A DNA stretch of 49,801 bases from Tieghemiomyces parasiticus (taxonomy: Eukaryota > Kickxellomycota > Dimargaritomycetes > Dimargaritales > Dimargaritaceae): the NCBI GenBank assembly GCA_027575765.1, contig JANBPT010000262.1, positions 1 to 49,801 of the forward strand, read 5' to 3'. Of the stretch, positions 29,052 through 39,986 are shown in pieces. The notes beneath the pieces were generated by a model. The model worked only from the letters and a program-made list of their open reading frames with translations, searched no databases and was not told the DNA's origin. The position numbers were made by a program, and so were the translations under genes. Numbering within the stretch: the first letter of the stretch is position 1; the number at the start of each line of letters is the position of its first letter.

Positions 29052-30589
29052 GGTGTAGGATGGGTAGGATCAAAAAGCCAAGTCGGGATCGTCAGGAGGG
29101 GGAGTTCAAGAAGGCGCGCGATCTGTGGCAAGGTGGAGGGGCGTGCGGATCTACGGTTAGTGGCGGAGGACAGAGGTGGACAAATAGACACACTCGAGTC
29201 GTAAAGAGGAGAGTGGGTGGTTGGGTAACCAAAAACAGCTTTACGGAAAGGAGCGACCCGGATACGCAAGTGCCGTGAAGGGGACGAAGCTGCCCAAGGT
29301 CGGGTATAAAAAGAAGGAAAGGCGGACCGCGGTAAAGGGGGGCAGGACAGGAGCCAACGAAAGCCTGGGCCGAAAAATGGACGGCGGCGAGGCAAGCAAA
29401 ACGTTAAAAAAAAGGTGGGGAGCGAACCAAAACGTAACGAAGACAAACGTGAAAGAGAAGGAGGAATAAAAGCGGTGGAGCCGGCGGCACGGAGCGCATA
29501 TGAACTTGGCAGACACGGTGGGCGGGCGGGGCGAGGGGAGGCAGGAAAGGTGCTGAAGACCCGCGGTCCTAAGGGCGTGGCAAGCTACTGACCCGGTCGG
29601 CCGCTGGGGATTCAAGCCGGCGGAGAGGGAGGGTGCCGCACGTTGCCATTCCTGCGTCGCTGGGCGGCGGGGCCTTGAAAAAAAGACCGCGCCGGGTGGT
29701 AGTGACCGCTGAGTGAATGCGCACGATAAGGAAGCGCTGGGGGGGGCGGTGTACCGAAACGGTTGGGTACATGCGTGCTGGGAAAGGTGCGACACAGGGC
29801 CAGGGAAAACTTGGACACAGCCGGTCATTGTCTAGACAGTCGGGAGGGAAGGTGCGACCCCGTTTTCCTTTTCTCCTCTCCCGCGGCCTCCGATCTCGTC
29901 GCGCTGCCCGTCCACGCATAGACTCCTCCTGTCCCTGTCGATATGCCATTGCACATCCAACCCGGTCGGCCCGTGCGCCGGCCTAGCCCCTCCGACTCAC
30001 TCCCCCTCAGTAATCCTCCTCCTCCAGGGAACGACCAGGGATGGGGACCGGGAGGAGAGGTGGCCGGCGTAATCGTGCCCGTATGCCAGGCTGGCGCCCT
30101 CGTAGCCATGCATGCCGCCTAGCCTATGAAAATAATAATAATAAGATAAACAAGCCATAGCCAGCCCTTGCCAACCAGCCAATTACGTTGTTCACCGCAA
30201 GCTGGCGAACCTTTGATATGCCGACAGCAAATCCAGTGGTAGGCCCGGCCGCATAGAGGATACAACTCCGTTAGCGTACAGCGTCACGCGCGCTTTAAGT
30301 AGTTTACTTTAGCAAACGTCCACACACCGCGGTTCGACTCACCAACCCCCCTGGTTCCACTCACCCGGCGTCGTCTGCTAAGCCTACTCGTCCTTACGCC
30401 ACACCTCAGCATGGCCTACATGTCGACCCGCCCTCGCTTCGCATCCTCAGCCTGCACCTCTCCCCCTTCGATTGCCGTTTCTCATTTGCCACATTATCCC
30501 TATTCCGTTGCATCTCCCGACCCCAGTCTATTCATTTCAACTCTCCCCCTTCCTCCACGTGAATACGTCGAACCGACCCGGCCGTCACC
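29052..30589. promoter_or_regulatory. 1.5-kb divergent promoter region
   Basis: The RRM gene and the zinc-ribbon gene are transcribed outward from here. From about 29230 to 29470 the plus strand is purine-rich with A-tracts, i.e. a CT-rich leader on the minus strand for the RRM gene. The last 250 bases are CT-rich on the plus strand for the zinc-ribbon gene. Open frames are shadows of base composition. Confidence 0.5.
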
Positions 30590-31130
30590 ATGTTAGATTT
30601 CTTCCTCTGTCTCATTTGTAAGTCACTCAGTTCCGGGTGTGCCGACAACGCCTACATACCGGGCTATTATTAGCTCTCGTTCAGAACCCTTATTGACCCG
30701 TTCCTCCCAGCACCCACGACTTTGACCGTCTCTGCCCTCCCTAGGTGGCCTGGAGGACTCAAAAAAATACCTCTCGAACCAGGCCTACATGTGCCCCAAC
30801 TGCTACACCATGGCCGTCTACCACGTCAAGCTGCGGACCAAGTTTACTTTCTTTTGTATCCCGTTGTTCCCCATCACCAAAGGCAAGTCTCTGTACTTGT
30901 GTGAGCGCTGTCATTGGGCCTCCGAACAGGGCCCGCCCCAGATGGTACCCCTCCCGCAGCCACCGCCGGGCTATGCCGTGACTGACGGTTCAGCACCGTT
31001 GCCGCCGCCACCACCACCACCAGCCGAGGCCCTGTCCAAGGGCTCGATGGGCTGCCCGCAATGTTATCAGCCTTTGCCTGGCAGCAACTTCCAATTCTGT
31101 CCGCACTGCGGCATGAATCTCAGGGCCTAG
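30590..31130 (+). CDS. double zinc-ribbon protein (zinc_ribbon_15-like)
   Basis: Two exons, 30590-30617 and 30745-31130, giving 137 aa. The intron splits the codon of Cys10. Four CxxC pairs are visible before and after the Pro-rich linker: C7/C10 (FFLCLIC), C26/C29 (YMCPNCY), C62/C65 (LCERCHW), and a separate C-terminal ribbon C113/C116 (GCPQCY) with C128/C131 (FCPHCG). The first part, including KLRTKFTFFCIPLFPI, matches a widespread small fungal zinc-ribbon family with an FTLFFIPLVP-type core. A polyproline stretch (residues 95-102) links the ribbons. Function is unknown. The upstream frame beginning at 30411 does not connect in frame and was not used. Confidence 0.85.
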
Positions 31131-31491
31131 GCGGCCTACCCTTAATTGTCGTACACTCCTGGGTGACCCCGCGTCTGCCACCCTATTAACCCCCCTACCA
31201 TGTTACCATATTACTAGCCACCCCCTCGACCCGCTTTGCCTGATATATTTGCTGTTCGTTTTGCTCTCGGTTCCCCTTTACATATTGCCCGTACGCCACA
31301 CCGGGCTCTGCCTGTCTGATCCCTCCCCCCCCCCTCTAACGCCCCTCCTCATCACCTTGTGTCCTATACATCCTCAATAAAAACATAACCCATTACATAT
31401 GCCCTACTCCATGGGCTGCGGGTTCCCTTTCGTTGGACTATTGCGACGATGCCCTGGCCTTCATTACATAGAGTCACCACCACCCTCGCCG
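31131..31491. other. convergent spacer, zinc-ribbon / myotubularin
   Basis: 361-bp tail-to-tail spacer, CT-rich on the plus strand, with AATAAA at 31376-31381 for the zinc-ribbon gene. No gene recognised. Confidence 0.5.
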
Positions 31492-33316
31492 TCAGTTCTC
31501 GCTTACTGTCGCCGTTGTCGGGGCCTGCTCGGCCAACTCCACGTCGCCTCGCTCGTGCCGCCAGAAGAGACCCGCCCAGTAGGTGAGATAGTCGGTGCTG
31601 GGCATCAGTACACCCTCCGTCGCCGTGCGGTCCGCCGGGCCGTCGTAGAGCGGATTGGAGAACTCGGCGCGGTGGCTGAGGATATATGACCACACCGAGT
31701 GGGTCCGCTGTGGCGTGCGGAACACTTGGTTACGTTCGCGCTCCGAGTTGGTGATGAACGACCCGAATTGACACGCGTAGACGTGGTAGTGTAGCTTAAG
31801 CAGGAAGGCTTCGTTGAATTCAAACCGGGTGGGAAACTGCGTCCAGATCTGGTATACGCAGTCCAAGAACTGCTGAAAGACGGGCGATGTCTCGTGGTCG
31901 TGTGAGCCCTTGAGGAGCCGCGTGTGCATGCTGCTGAACGTGTTGGCCGCCACGTTAGCACTCAGCGACACAAAGTAGCGCTCGTGGGACAGGTGGCCGC
32001 AGCGGTCTCGGAACTTGTGTCCGAACGACACCCACTCCTTCTCCACCAGCACCGCAAACCCTTCGAGCGTGCGGTAGTACGGGTCTAGGCACAGCCCCGC
32101 CAGGGATGTGAGCTGCGCCGTGCGGTCCCATCCGTCCGAACAGTGCACCAGGGCGTGCGCCCGGTCGAAGTGGATAGTGCGGATGATGCTGATGCTACCC
32201 TCCAGGATATGCGCTAGGTGCCGGAGCCACTGCGACCGTCCCAGCGCCGCTTGGCTTACCGTGCCGGTCATGTCGGCCTCCTGCACGGCCTCCACCAACC
32301 GGGCCAGGCTCTCACGCATCACATGGATGTTTGCAATGTCCATGTATTCCTTGCGGCAGTGCCGATAGTTCTCCATGCTTTCGGTTCCCGCCCCGACCGC
32401 CATATTGACCACGGCGTTGGTGGTGGGCCGGGCGTCCACGATCATGTTGGCCTGGCGCGGGGGTGCGCGGCCAGCGATCGGCATCGTGAAAATGCACTCA
32501 ATCAGCTTCTCGTCCTGGATAGACCGGTTCTGCTTGAGCCCTACCATGGGCTGACTAGACCGCGTCATCGTGGCCCCCGTGGCGGCGTGGATGTAGCTGA
32601 GCACAGGGAGCCGCTGCTTGCTGCGGAACTTGGCCGCGTACTGCAGAACTCGGTCGCTTACCCGGGCCGGCACGGCCAGGACGTGTGGGTAGGTTGCGCA
32701 GAGACCGTAGTCGGCATTCAGGGTTGTCAGCCGCCATAAATGGCCGGGCTGGCCCACGCCGAGCCGGGCAAACTCTCGCGCTGCGTCGTACACCTCCCAC
32801 CCGAAGGAGACCGAGAAGGGCGGCCGGGGTTGGTACACGAAGGCATAGAGTTGCTCGACCGAATGTACGCAAGTAAGTTTCTGCACCGTCAGGAATACGT
32901 CGCGCAGATCGGTTTCTCGTTCAAAGTAGAGGGTCAAGAAGACGAAGTTGCGGCACCGGATGCTGAGCGACGACCGTGGTACCACGTGGCTGGCCGGTTG
33001 TAACTCGACCGAGTGGATCATGGGGTAACATATCCACAGCTCGTCCGTGTCGGAGTCTGGGTGGCCAAAGATGAGCTGGTGAGTTGTCAAGTGTAGGGTG
33101 GCTAAGGACCGCCGGGCGCCGCGCACAACGCGGACCCGTTCAACCTGATAGGGAAGGAGCAGTAGGGAGGAGAGGGGGGTCAAGGTGGGCAGGGGCGGTG
33201 GTGGAGCTTGAATGCGGGGCGGTTCTTCCTAATTGAGGCCAATGGCGCACTACTAACCGACAAGGGCGGGTAGAATGGGGTTGTGAGCCTACCTTGGTGA
33301 TTTTGAGCAGGTCCAT
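31492..33316 (-). CDS. myotubularin-family phosphoinositide 3-phosphatase
   Basis: Two exons, 33316-33293 and 33144-31492, give 558 aa. The first exon encodes just eight residues, MDLLKITK, which complete the PH-GRAM domain start (KVERVRVVRG, then LATLHLTTHQLIFGHPDS), as in yeast Ymr1. The phosphatase domain has the conserved RLPVLSYIH, PMVGLKQNRSIQDEKLIE and catalytic loop HCSDGWDRT with Cys343 and Arg349, so the enzyme should be active. Myotubularins remove the 3-phosphate of PI3P and PI(3,5)P2 on endosomal membranes. No FYVE domain or C-terminal coiled coil follows, and the protein ends soon after the catalytic domain, making it compact compared with Ymr1 (688). It is convergent with the zinc-ribbon gene. 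Confidence 0.95.
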
Positions 33317-34138
33317 AGGTGGGGAAAGACGCTTGGGCTGGACGTTGGGCGGGGTAGCCGGGATGTGCCACGAGAGAAGGGTTACCTCTGAGCCCTAAAC
33401 GTGTCCGTGTGTGTGATGGAGGTAGCGGTGTAATGGAAAAGAAAGGACGTGAAGGATAAGGATGACCTTGAGGGTTGGTGAGGAGGTAAGGATGCGCGTA
33501 CCCAAACGGTTGAGCAGCGATGGAGAGTCGGCAGGCGCATGGTGTAGCGGACCAGTGTATGTCAGAGAGAGGGCGGATGAGGGGGACGTCCGACGGGACC
33601 CGAGGCTACCACACGGCAGTCAGGTGGTTCAATAGGCGTGTGGTCTAGGGAAGGCGTGAGGGGCCCATACAGTTCGTTTGGTGTCGATCGGCTCTCCCTG
33701 AGGAAGCATGTTTGCCCTCACCCTGTCCACTGCAACTAGGGACTCTGTGGCGGCAGTTGGTCCTATGCCCACAAAAATGTGCGTGGGAGGGCCCCAGGCG
33801 CCCGCTTATGGGCGCATCTGGTGACCAGTACCATCGTCTGATCCCGTAAAGCCTATTACTGATAGGGGGCTTGGTCCAATCCTAACGATCCTCGGCCCGC
33901 TGATAATGTTTAACTCTGCCTTGGTGGATAATGCCCCTGGACCGCTTCCATTCTGGCGCCGATTGCTAATTAGGGTCGTGGTTTGATGTTTATAGCACAG
34001 GATGTAAAACACAGAGTAGAAGTAAAAAAAAAAGAAGAATAACCAATTAGATGCGGGTGGGAAGAGCAATGGGATACGAGTCAAAGCACGGCCTGGGTGG
34101 GCCTAAGCAAGGAAAAACGCGTGGGATGCGTCCACCGC
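33317..34138. other. intergenic, myotubularin promoter / Sbp1-like 3' end
   Basis: About 820 bp between two minus-strand genes. Purine-rich on the plus strand close to the myotubularin start (CT-rich leader on the minus strand). An A-rich tract near 34025 may belong to the Sbp1-like 3'UTR. No exon recognised. Confidence 0.45.
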
Positions 34139-35038
34139 TTACTGGGCGGCGACCGCTTCCTCGGTAGCGGGCTTCTCGGCCACAAGCTTATGAGGCTCGC
34201 TCATAGCGATACGCACCACGAGCGTATGGTCGCCCATGACGAACGAGTCCCCACTTTCCACCGCACGCTTCTGCTCCTCGGGGGTAGCGAGCACTACGAA
34301 GCCAAAGCCCTTAGACTGACCGGTGTTGCGGCGCATGATGACGCTGGCGGACACCACTCCGTAACCCCGGAAGACCTCCTTGAGCGCGGCGTTGTCGGCC
34401 TCGAGGGGCAGGTTGGCCACAAACACGGTGGTAGGCGAAGGTGTACCCGTTTCCTCCACGTTGCGACGAGACTGGCGCGGGAAGCGGCGGCCCTCTCCAC
34501 CGGCCGCAGCGCCACGACCACCACGGCGACGGCCCGATCCGCGCGACCGACCGTTGACGGGGGTGGTCTCCTCTTCACCAGCGATCGGGGCGTCCTTCTC
34601 CACAGGAGAAGCCTCCGGGACCACGGCGTCGGTACCCTCCTCGGTCTCGTCCCGGCGGCCCCCGCGCTTGCGGTTCAGGCGGGCGCGGCGGACGCGGGGG
34701 CGACGCTCAGACTTGGCGCGGGCGAGCTCGAGGTTGACGGCACGTTCCTTCAGCTCCTTCTTATCGAAGGTGGCCACCGCCGCCTGGGCCGCCTCGGGGG
34801 TCTCGAAGGCCGCAAAGCCGTAGCCCATGGGCCGGTTGCTGCGAGAGATGATGGTCACCTCCTTGACCTCGCTGGCCGGCCCGAAGAAGTCGAGCACTTC
34901 CTCGCGGGTAGTGTCAAAGGTCAGGTTCCCGATAAACACCTTGTTGGGCACCTCCTGGACGGCGGGGGCAGTGGTCTGCTCGACGACGGCGACGGCGGGG
35001 ACGTCAGTCTGGGGTACAGGGGCGGACGGGCTGGCCAT
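34139..35038 (-). CDS. RRM-RGG-RRM protein, Sbp1-like
   Basis: Intronless 299-aa protein starting MASPSAPVPQ. RRM1 is at about residues 33-107 (NKVFIGNLTFDTTREEVL, RNP1 MGYGFAAF). The middle 100 residues are Arg/Gly-rich (RRARLNRKRGGRRD and SRGSGRRRGGRG). RRM2 is at about 205-280 (TTVFVANLPLEADNAALKEV, RNP1 KGFGFVVL). This domain order and length equal yeast Sbp1 (294 aa), a protein that represses translation through eIF4G and promotes decapping. Nucleolar Rnp24-like relatives have a similar layout. The ATG at 35038 is the first in frame; more upstream open codons lack one. Arg-rich sites would be methylation targets, by family knowledge. Confidence 0.88.
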   Translation of the reverse strand: MASPSAPVPQTDVPAVAVVEQTTAPAVQEVPNKVFIGNLTFDTTREEVLDFFGPASEVKEVTIISRSNRPMGYGFAAFETPEAAQAAVATFDKKELKERAVNLELARAKSERRPRVRRARLNRKRGGRRDETEEGTDAVVPEASPVEKDAPIAGEEETTPVNGRSRGSGRRRGGRGAAAGGEGRRFPRQSRRNVEETGTPSPTTVFVANLPLEADNAALKEVFRGYGVVSASVIMRRNTGQSKGFGFVVLATPEEQKRAVESGDSFVMGDHTLVVRIAMSEPHKLVAEKPATEEAVAAQ

Positions 35039-36428
35039 GTTGATAGCAGAGGCGTGGGCGGGTGGAGAAGGGAAGGGGAGGTGTGGGCGGCGGGGGCACG
35101 GAACAGGGTGCGGGGAGGGAAGAGGGGTCGCGGTGGTCAAACGGGACTGAGTAATCTGAGCAACGGGTAGCAAGGGGGGGGGACGAGGTTATCAAAGCCC
35201 AGAAGAAGGGGCGGGGGGAAGGGTTAGCTAAGGGTGGCGCAGTCCGTTGGGTGGCATGCTTTCGCAAGGGATTACAAAAGGCTGCTGTGGCCCGATGCCA
35301 CTGGCTCGAGGACCCTCGCTTTGAGTATCCGCTCGACCGGTAAGGGAACATGCGCCTAATTCCGGGTAATCCCTCCTCGTGATTACAGCTGGGCAACAGC
35401 CGGTCGCATCCGGTGTCATTTGGCCTCGCTCATCGGAGATTCCCCGATCCTTCTCAGCTCCAGCCTTTCGCGGCCCAAGGTAGTGCGTGGAGGGCACTAT
35501 CTAGGGGTCAACCTAGGCGTCACCCTCTAGGGCTCGATAGATTGAGGATGGATGGATGAATTGCCCATGCTAGCCACGCTCGATCCAAGGCGATGGATGG
35601 ACGGCTTATGGTGGTGGGTCAGCTTACCTTTGGGCAGGGACGTTCATGTAAGCGGGGTTTACGAGCAAAGGAGAAAGGGGTCTGGCGTGCCCATTGTTGG
35701 CTTTGAGTCGAGGCGGCAGGGCCGCCCACTGTGCCAGACTCTCTCTACCACTCGAGGCCAAAGGGAGGCGGCGAACCTGAATGTTGTCGTTGGCAATTCG
35801 CCAATACTGTCCATACACATGGTGTCATACTGCGCTGAATAAGAGGGGAAAAAAACACCGCACTCAGTCGTGGGACGTCGGTCATTGGCCACAGTGACCG
35901 GGATCAACTCTTTTCCTGCACCCTTGATGTATTCACTGTCCCATCTGCTGGACTGCCGTCGTGGGTGTGAACCTTCTTTACCACGTTAAGGTGGACAGAT
36001 CGGTGACGGAAGGCCCCCACGCACAGCGCTAACACCACGGCCGGCCATCTCAGTTTGATCTTAAACCCTTACCCTCGCATAGGCCCCGAAATGCGGGTGT
36101 ATGGCCTAGTCGGCAATCTCCACTCACTGCCACTAGTCACCTGGGCCCCACCTTTACCTACCGATCGCCTGTATACACATGTCGAGGCTGATGGGGCTGA
36201 ACAGTTGTCACTGAGTTATTTCCGCTTCTCGGCTCATGGCCGAGTGAATTACGACTATAATATATTATCATTCCTTTCAAGCAGACCTCCCCCATGTTAA
36301 AGACTGCGAAGGACATATATTGGAATGCAGTATATGGAATGACAAGCAGCAGCATACGGTATACAGGTTGGGGGGAGGGAGGAGTGAAGACATGGTGTGC
36401 CGTATGGCCCGATGCAAGGGGGAGGCGT
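35039..36428. other. 1.4-kb intergenic region with one exon-like patch
   Basis: Contains the Sbp1-like promoter and the Slx9 3' end. On the minus strand, about 35825-35640, an open frame of about 60 codons follows an AG and ends in an AG|GTAAGC donor, but no partner exons were found. The rest shows nothing recognisable. Confidence 0.35.
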
Positions 36429-37289
36429 TTACTGCGATGGCAGGGAGCCGCCCTGGGTGGTCCGAAGGTGCTGCTTAATAGCCGCCAGGGGGTCGCTGTT
36501 GGAGGCAGTGAGTTGGAGGGCCTGTTGGAACCGCTTGGATTCCTGGGCCAGCAGCTCCTGACGGCCTCGGGCCTTGGCCGCGGCCTTGGATTTGGCCGGT
36601 CGGGTCGGCGCCGGTCGTTCCCCTGAGGCGACGGGCTCAGGTCCCACCGAAGTGATCGCCGCCAGCGAGTCCCGTAGTTCTCCAAATCCGCGCTGGAGAG
36701 CCGTCTTGGATTTGGACGGGGCGGCCGGCTTTTTCTCCTTGTTTTCCTTCATGGTCGAGTAAGCGTGATGCAACTCTGGGAGGGGGCAGGGTGGGGGGAT
36801 AGGGTAAATAAAAAGCAAAGCGTAGGAATGGACAACAGGGGAGGGGGTATGGCGGTTAGACTCGCTACAAGGGAGGTAGAAGCCCAGGGCAGGGTGGCTT
36901 CAGGACGCGCTGACGACGCCTAGTTTCCCTGCGAGCGGTACATAGTCGGTACGGCTAGGGGCCTCTACTTGATGCTTACTCTTCATGAACTCTTGCCGCC
37001 GCTGGGCCTTCTTCTCGCGCTTGCTAATAATGGGTCGGGAGCGCGTCGGGGCATGCTCCTTGGCCGGGTTGGCGGGTGTGGCTGGTTCGACGGGCGCCGC
37101 GGAAACCAGGGAGGGCAGCGGGGCTGAAATGTTCTGGAGCAAGGCATTGGGGTCCAGTTTGGCCGCCTCGGTCGGCAGTGGAAGCGCTCCCAGGGCCTCG
37201 ACGGTCCGGTCAGGAGCGGCAAACGTGCGCCCCGATAGAGGCACTGCGGTCGAGTGGAGCGAGGTGCGCTGGCGACGGATTTTCGGCAT
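36429..37289 (-). CDS. SLX9: ribosome biogenesis protein Slx9/FAM207A
   Basis: Exons 37289-36980 and 36775-36429 with a 204-nt GTAAGC...CAG intron give 218 aa. The N-terminus MPKIRRQRTSLHS is the Slx9 start. SKREKKAQRRQEFMKK ahead of the junction matches the basic SKxEKKxxRRExF block. After it come HHAYSTMKENKEKK and a C-terminal ESKRFQQALQLTASNSDPLA with AIKQHL, the family's terminal R-F-x-x-V-L-x-x-x-x-F-x-x-N-P-x-x-x-I-x-x-H-x signature. Slx9 binds pre-40S particles and G-quadruplex RNA and helps pre-rRNA processing and export. Length agrees with yeast (210) and human (230). Read as separate frames, the two halves look like two unrelated small proteins, so the intron is the key call. The codon split (A|AG) restores Lys. 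Confidence 0.88.
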
Positions 37290-37844
37290 GGTAGACGGGT
37301 ATGCCAACGGTAGGTTCGACTGGGAGGCTGAATGAGGAGGGAAGGGTCGGCAGGCTAACAGGTAGGCTAGAAAGGTGACGGCTTGAAGGGCACAGGTAAG
37401 AAAATGGCACAGCTGATTAGGGCATGAGGCAGTGGTGGAGGTCATGGCCTCGTGGTGGAACCTGCAGTGTACTAGGTTGAATTCTGTCAAGCTAAGCTTT
37501 CAATAAAAAAAGAAAAGAAAAATAAACGATTGGTGACTTAAGTGATGGACTGTCGTGGCGCTGGTTCAAGGCATTGGTCACGTGGTACAAGCCGACGTTA
37601 TTCCCCACATTAAATCCCGCCTGACTGACGAGGTCCTTGTGCCTCACTAGGTACTAGAGTTTATTTATCATAGCTACATCTGGAGTGGGTGGCGGTGTTT
37701 ACTGCGTAGGTTCGCTAAAAGTACAAAAGCCATACAATAGAGGGAATATGCCTAATAGGGAACTTGGATCAGAACACCCTTGCCAGTATCCTGGATGATG
37801 GTAGGTTGGGAGGGGGGACAGGAAAGTCAGGTCCTTCAATGTAT
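37290..37844. other. intergenic, Slx9 promoter / hydrolase 3' end
   Basis: 555 bp with A-rich tracts near 37500. AATAAA on the minus strand at 37660-37665 is a probable poly(A) signal for the Fsh1-like gene about 180 bp behind its stop. Confidence 0.45.
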
Positions 37845-39501
37845 CTATATTGAGGGAGACATAAGCTTAAACTGCTGCAAGAAGGCGACGTTGAGTTTCT
37901 GCTGGGCGGAGGTGGAGGAGATGAAATGGCTGGTGGTGACAGGAAACCGCGGGTGAAATCAAATAAGCTTGTACGTATTAGGTTCGCATGCGGAGGTGGT
38001 GGGGTCGATGGACCGGGTTACCTTACCAGTCCTTCGGGGTCGGTGCCCGTCTGCCATCGGCACATCCCTATGTCATTGATTATCACTTACCCACCCGCGT
38101 GGCGACAGATAGTTGGGCTGACAAAATGGCTGGCTAATGCCTCGCTTCTCTCTGTCAGCACCGGTCGGGGGCAGCAGTTAGCAATAGAGGTCAATTCGAT
38201 CTGGTTAGTGCTGTCCGCTTAATCACGCCGGTACCAGACCAAGGAGATCTGGGGGCGTAGTCATCGGACCAGATCAAAAGCGCTTTACCAAAGGGAGGGG
38301 GGTGGGGAACGCCTTACCAGGTGAAATAATTGTGTCGCTCTCCCCGATGGCGTGCAGACTGGGGACAGGGCAGGTGGCGTCACGGTAAAGGTCGGCGAGA
38401 GCGTCCACGGCCACGATGAAGCCGCTGTATAACATGTAGAATTGAGGCCGAGGTATGTCATCTGGCAGGTCCAGCGTGTAGCCGCTGGCCAGCGGGGGCG
38501 CGCTCGCGGGGCGGGAGAGTAGCAGGGCAACGATCCCAACCAGGGCGGCACCTACACCCAGCGTTTCGTCCGGTATACAGGATCGTGATGGTAAGGGGTA
38601 GGATGATGGCAGTTCAGTGGTGAGCTGGTCAAGGCACTTCGGATAGGGATCACCGTGTGTGTGATATCAACCTCAATCGGCAGAGTTATTTCCAGTATCA
38701 CATCTAGCTACGGCTGTGATTCCTGAAGGCAGGCGTTACCCTTCCTGCTTACCTTGCGAAAACCCCATGATGCCGTGAAAGGGGCCCTGGTAGTTTGGTA
38801 TAAGGGAGGAGTAGACAGATAATCTAGTCAGCGTAACTGGTAACCACCGTTATGCATGAGAGTTACCCAACTCAGGACAGACGGGGGTTGGTACCGATCG
38901 AGCGCGAGCAGAAGCCGTTGTACTCTACCTGTTCCACGAGGGCCGTACGGATAACGTCTAAGGTTGACTGAAGCCCTGTTAGACGCCGACCGCTGGCGTC
39001 GTCGGTGACTCGGAACCAGGACAGCTGGGCAGTTTCCTCATCTGGCGAGGTATGCATGGACGGTCGGATTGGAGTATGCCAGGGTTACAAGGTAGATGGG
39101 TCAGTACAGGGAGAGACCCTTGTAGGCTGCGCAGTCTGTCGTGGCAATATGTTCCACAGGCGCCGGGAGGGTCAATTGGACGCTTACTGGGCTCGGTCTG
39201 GAGGCTCTGCAGACGCTCGCGTTCCTCGACAGTATCGGCGATGGGTAGTACCACGGGGTAGGGTCCCGGGATAAATACTAACGAGGGTAAATACGCGGGT
39301 CAGAGTGGGTTTGTGGGTTAGCCTCGGCTCACTTGGTGGCTCCCTCGGGGCAATCTGAGAACTAGCGCAAACTGGATCGTCTCACTCACCCATTTCGGCC
39401 AGGTTTTTGGTGGCTTTGCGTAAGGCTCCCGTCCTCGCCCGGAAAATAGTGGGATTCTGGGTGTACCCGTGGAGACATAGGACTCGGAGTTTGGCCGCCA
39501 T
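37845..39501 (-). CDS. FSH1-family serine hydrolase, seven exons
   Basis: Exons 39501-39390, 39277-39188, 39041-38929, 38786-38753, 38551-38318, 38151-38091 and 37929-37845 join in phase to 242 aa, the same size as yeast Fsh1 (243). The start MAAKLRVLCLHGYTQNPTIF is the family opening (LFLHGFLQNGKVF). The nucleophile Ser115 lies in GIMGFSQGAAL, itself assembled across an intron. The acid is probably Asp189 in PSLHAIGESDTII, and the base His216 in HAGGHFISS, again assembled across an intron. The family is an alpha/beta hydrolase group related to human OVCA2 and likely has carboxylesterase activity; the physiological substrate is unknown. Every junction regenerates a conserved motif, which strongly supports the model, although the exons are as short as 34 nt. 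Confidence 0.9.
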
Positions 39502-39986
39502 GGTATGAAGCCAGAAATAGGAGTAAGGAAGGGTCGGGGCAGAGGCAATCAGGAGACGGAGGGGGGGGCTGAAACCGGTGGAGCCTCCAGCCATCCTCTA
39601 ACATGTAGTCTGACGTATGTGGTAGGAGTAGTCTCACCCCCCCTCCGATCTGACAATTGCGCGGGTCGCCATCGATCGGCACCAGTTATAATAGTGCAGG
39701 GCCTAAGGAGCCATGGATCCCACATAGGTGAGGATCGTTCCGTCGCCGGGCCACCACCTCCGGGACCGCTCCAAGTTGGGCCCCTGGGGTCTGCTGCAAT
39801 CCACTCCAGCATCACACCTTGACCCGCCTTCCATGTTACGTTTCAGTGTTGTAACCAGGCCTGCGCCTATTCTCCATTGTGAATACTCTTATTTGTTTCT
39901 GGGCACAATCAAGAAGCGAGGAGGGGCGGATAGAAGATATAGGGGATTATACAACGCAGGGGTCGAGGAGCAGAATAGAGGGGCCG
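39502..39986. other. intergenic between Fsh1-like and C2 genes
   Basis: 485 bp spacer between two minus-strand genes, presumably the Fsh1-like promoter and the C2 gene 3' end. No exon recognised. Confidence 0.45.

Noticed and set aside
29241..29828. 195-codon minus-strand frame upstream of the three-RRM gene
   Set aside because: It lies in a CT-rich leader/promoter; Phe/Pro/Ser/Leu bias reflects pyrimidine composition.
30325..30350. B-box-like GGTTCGACTC
   Set aside because: No A box at the right distance upstream and no cloverleaf could be drawn.
34097..35170. 357-codon plus-strand frame opposite the Sbp1-like gene
   Set aside because: A shadow of the RRM/RGG coding sequence, with no recognisable domain.
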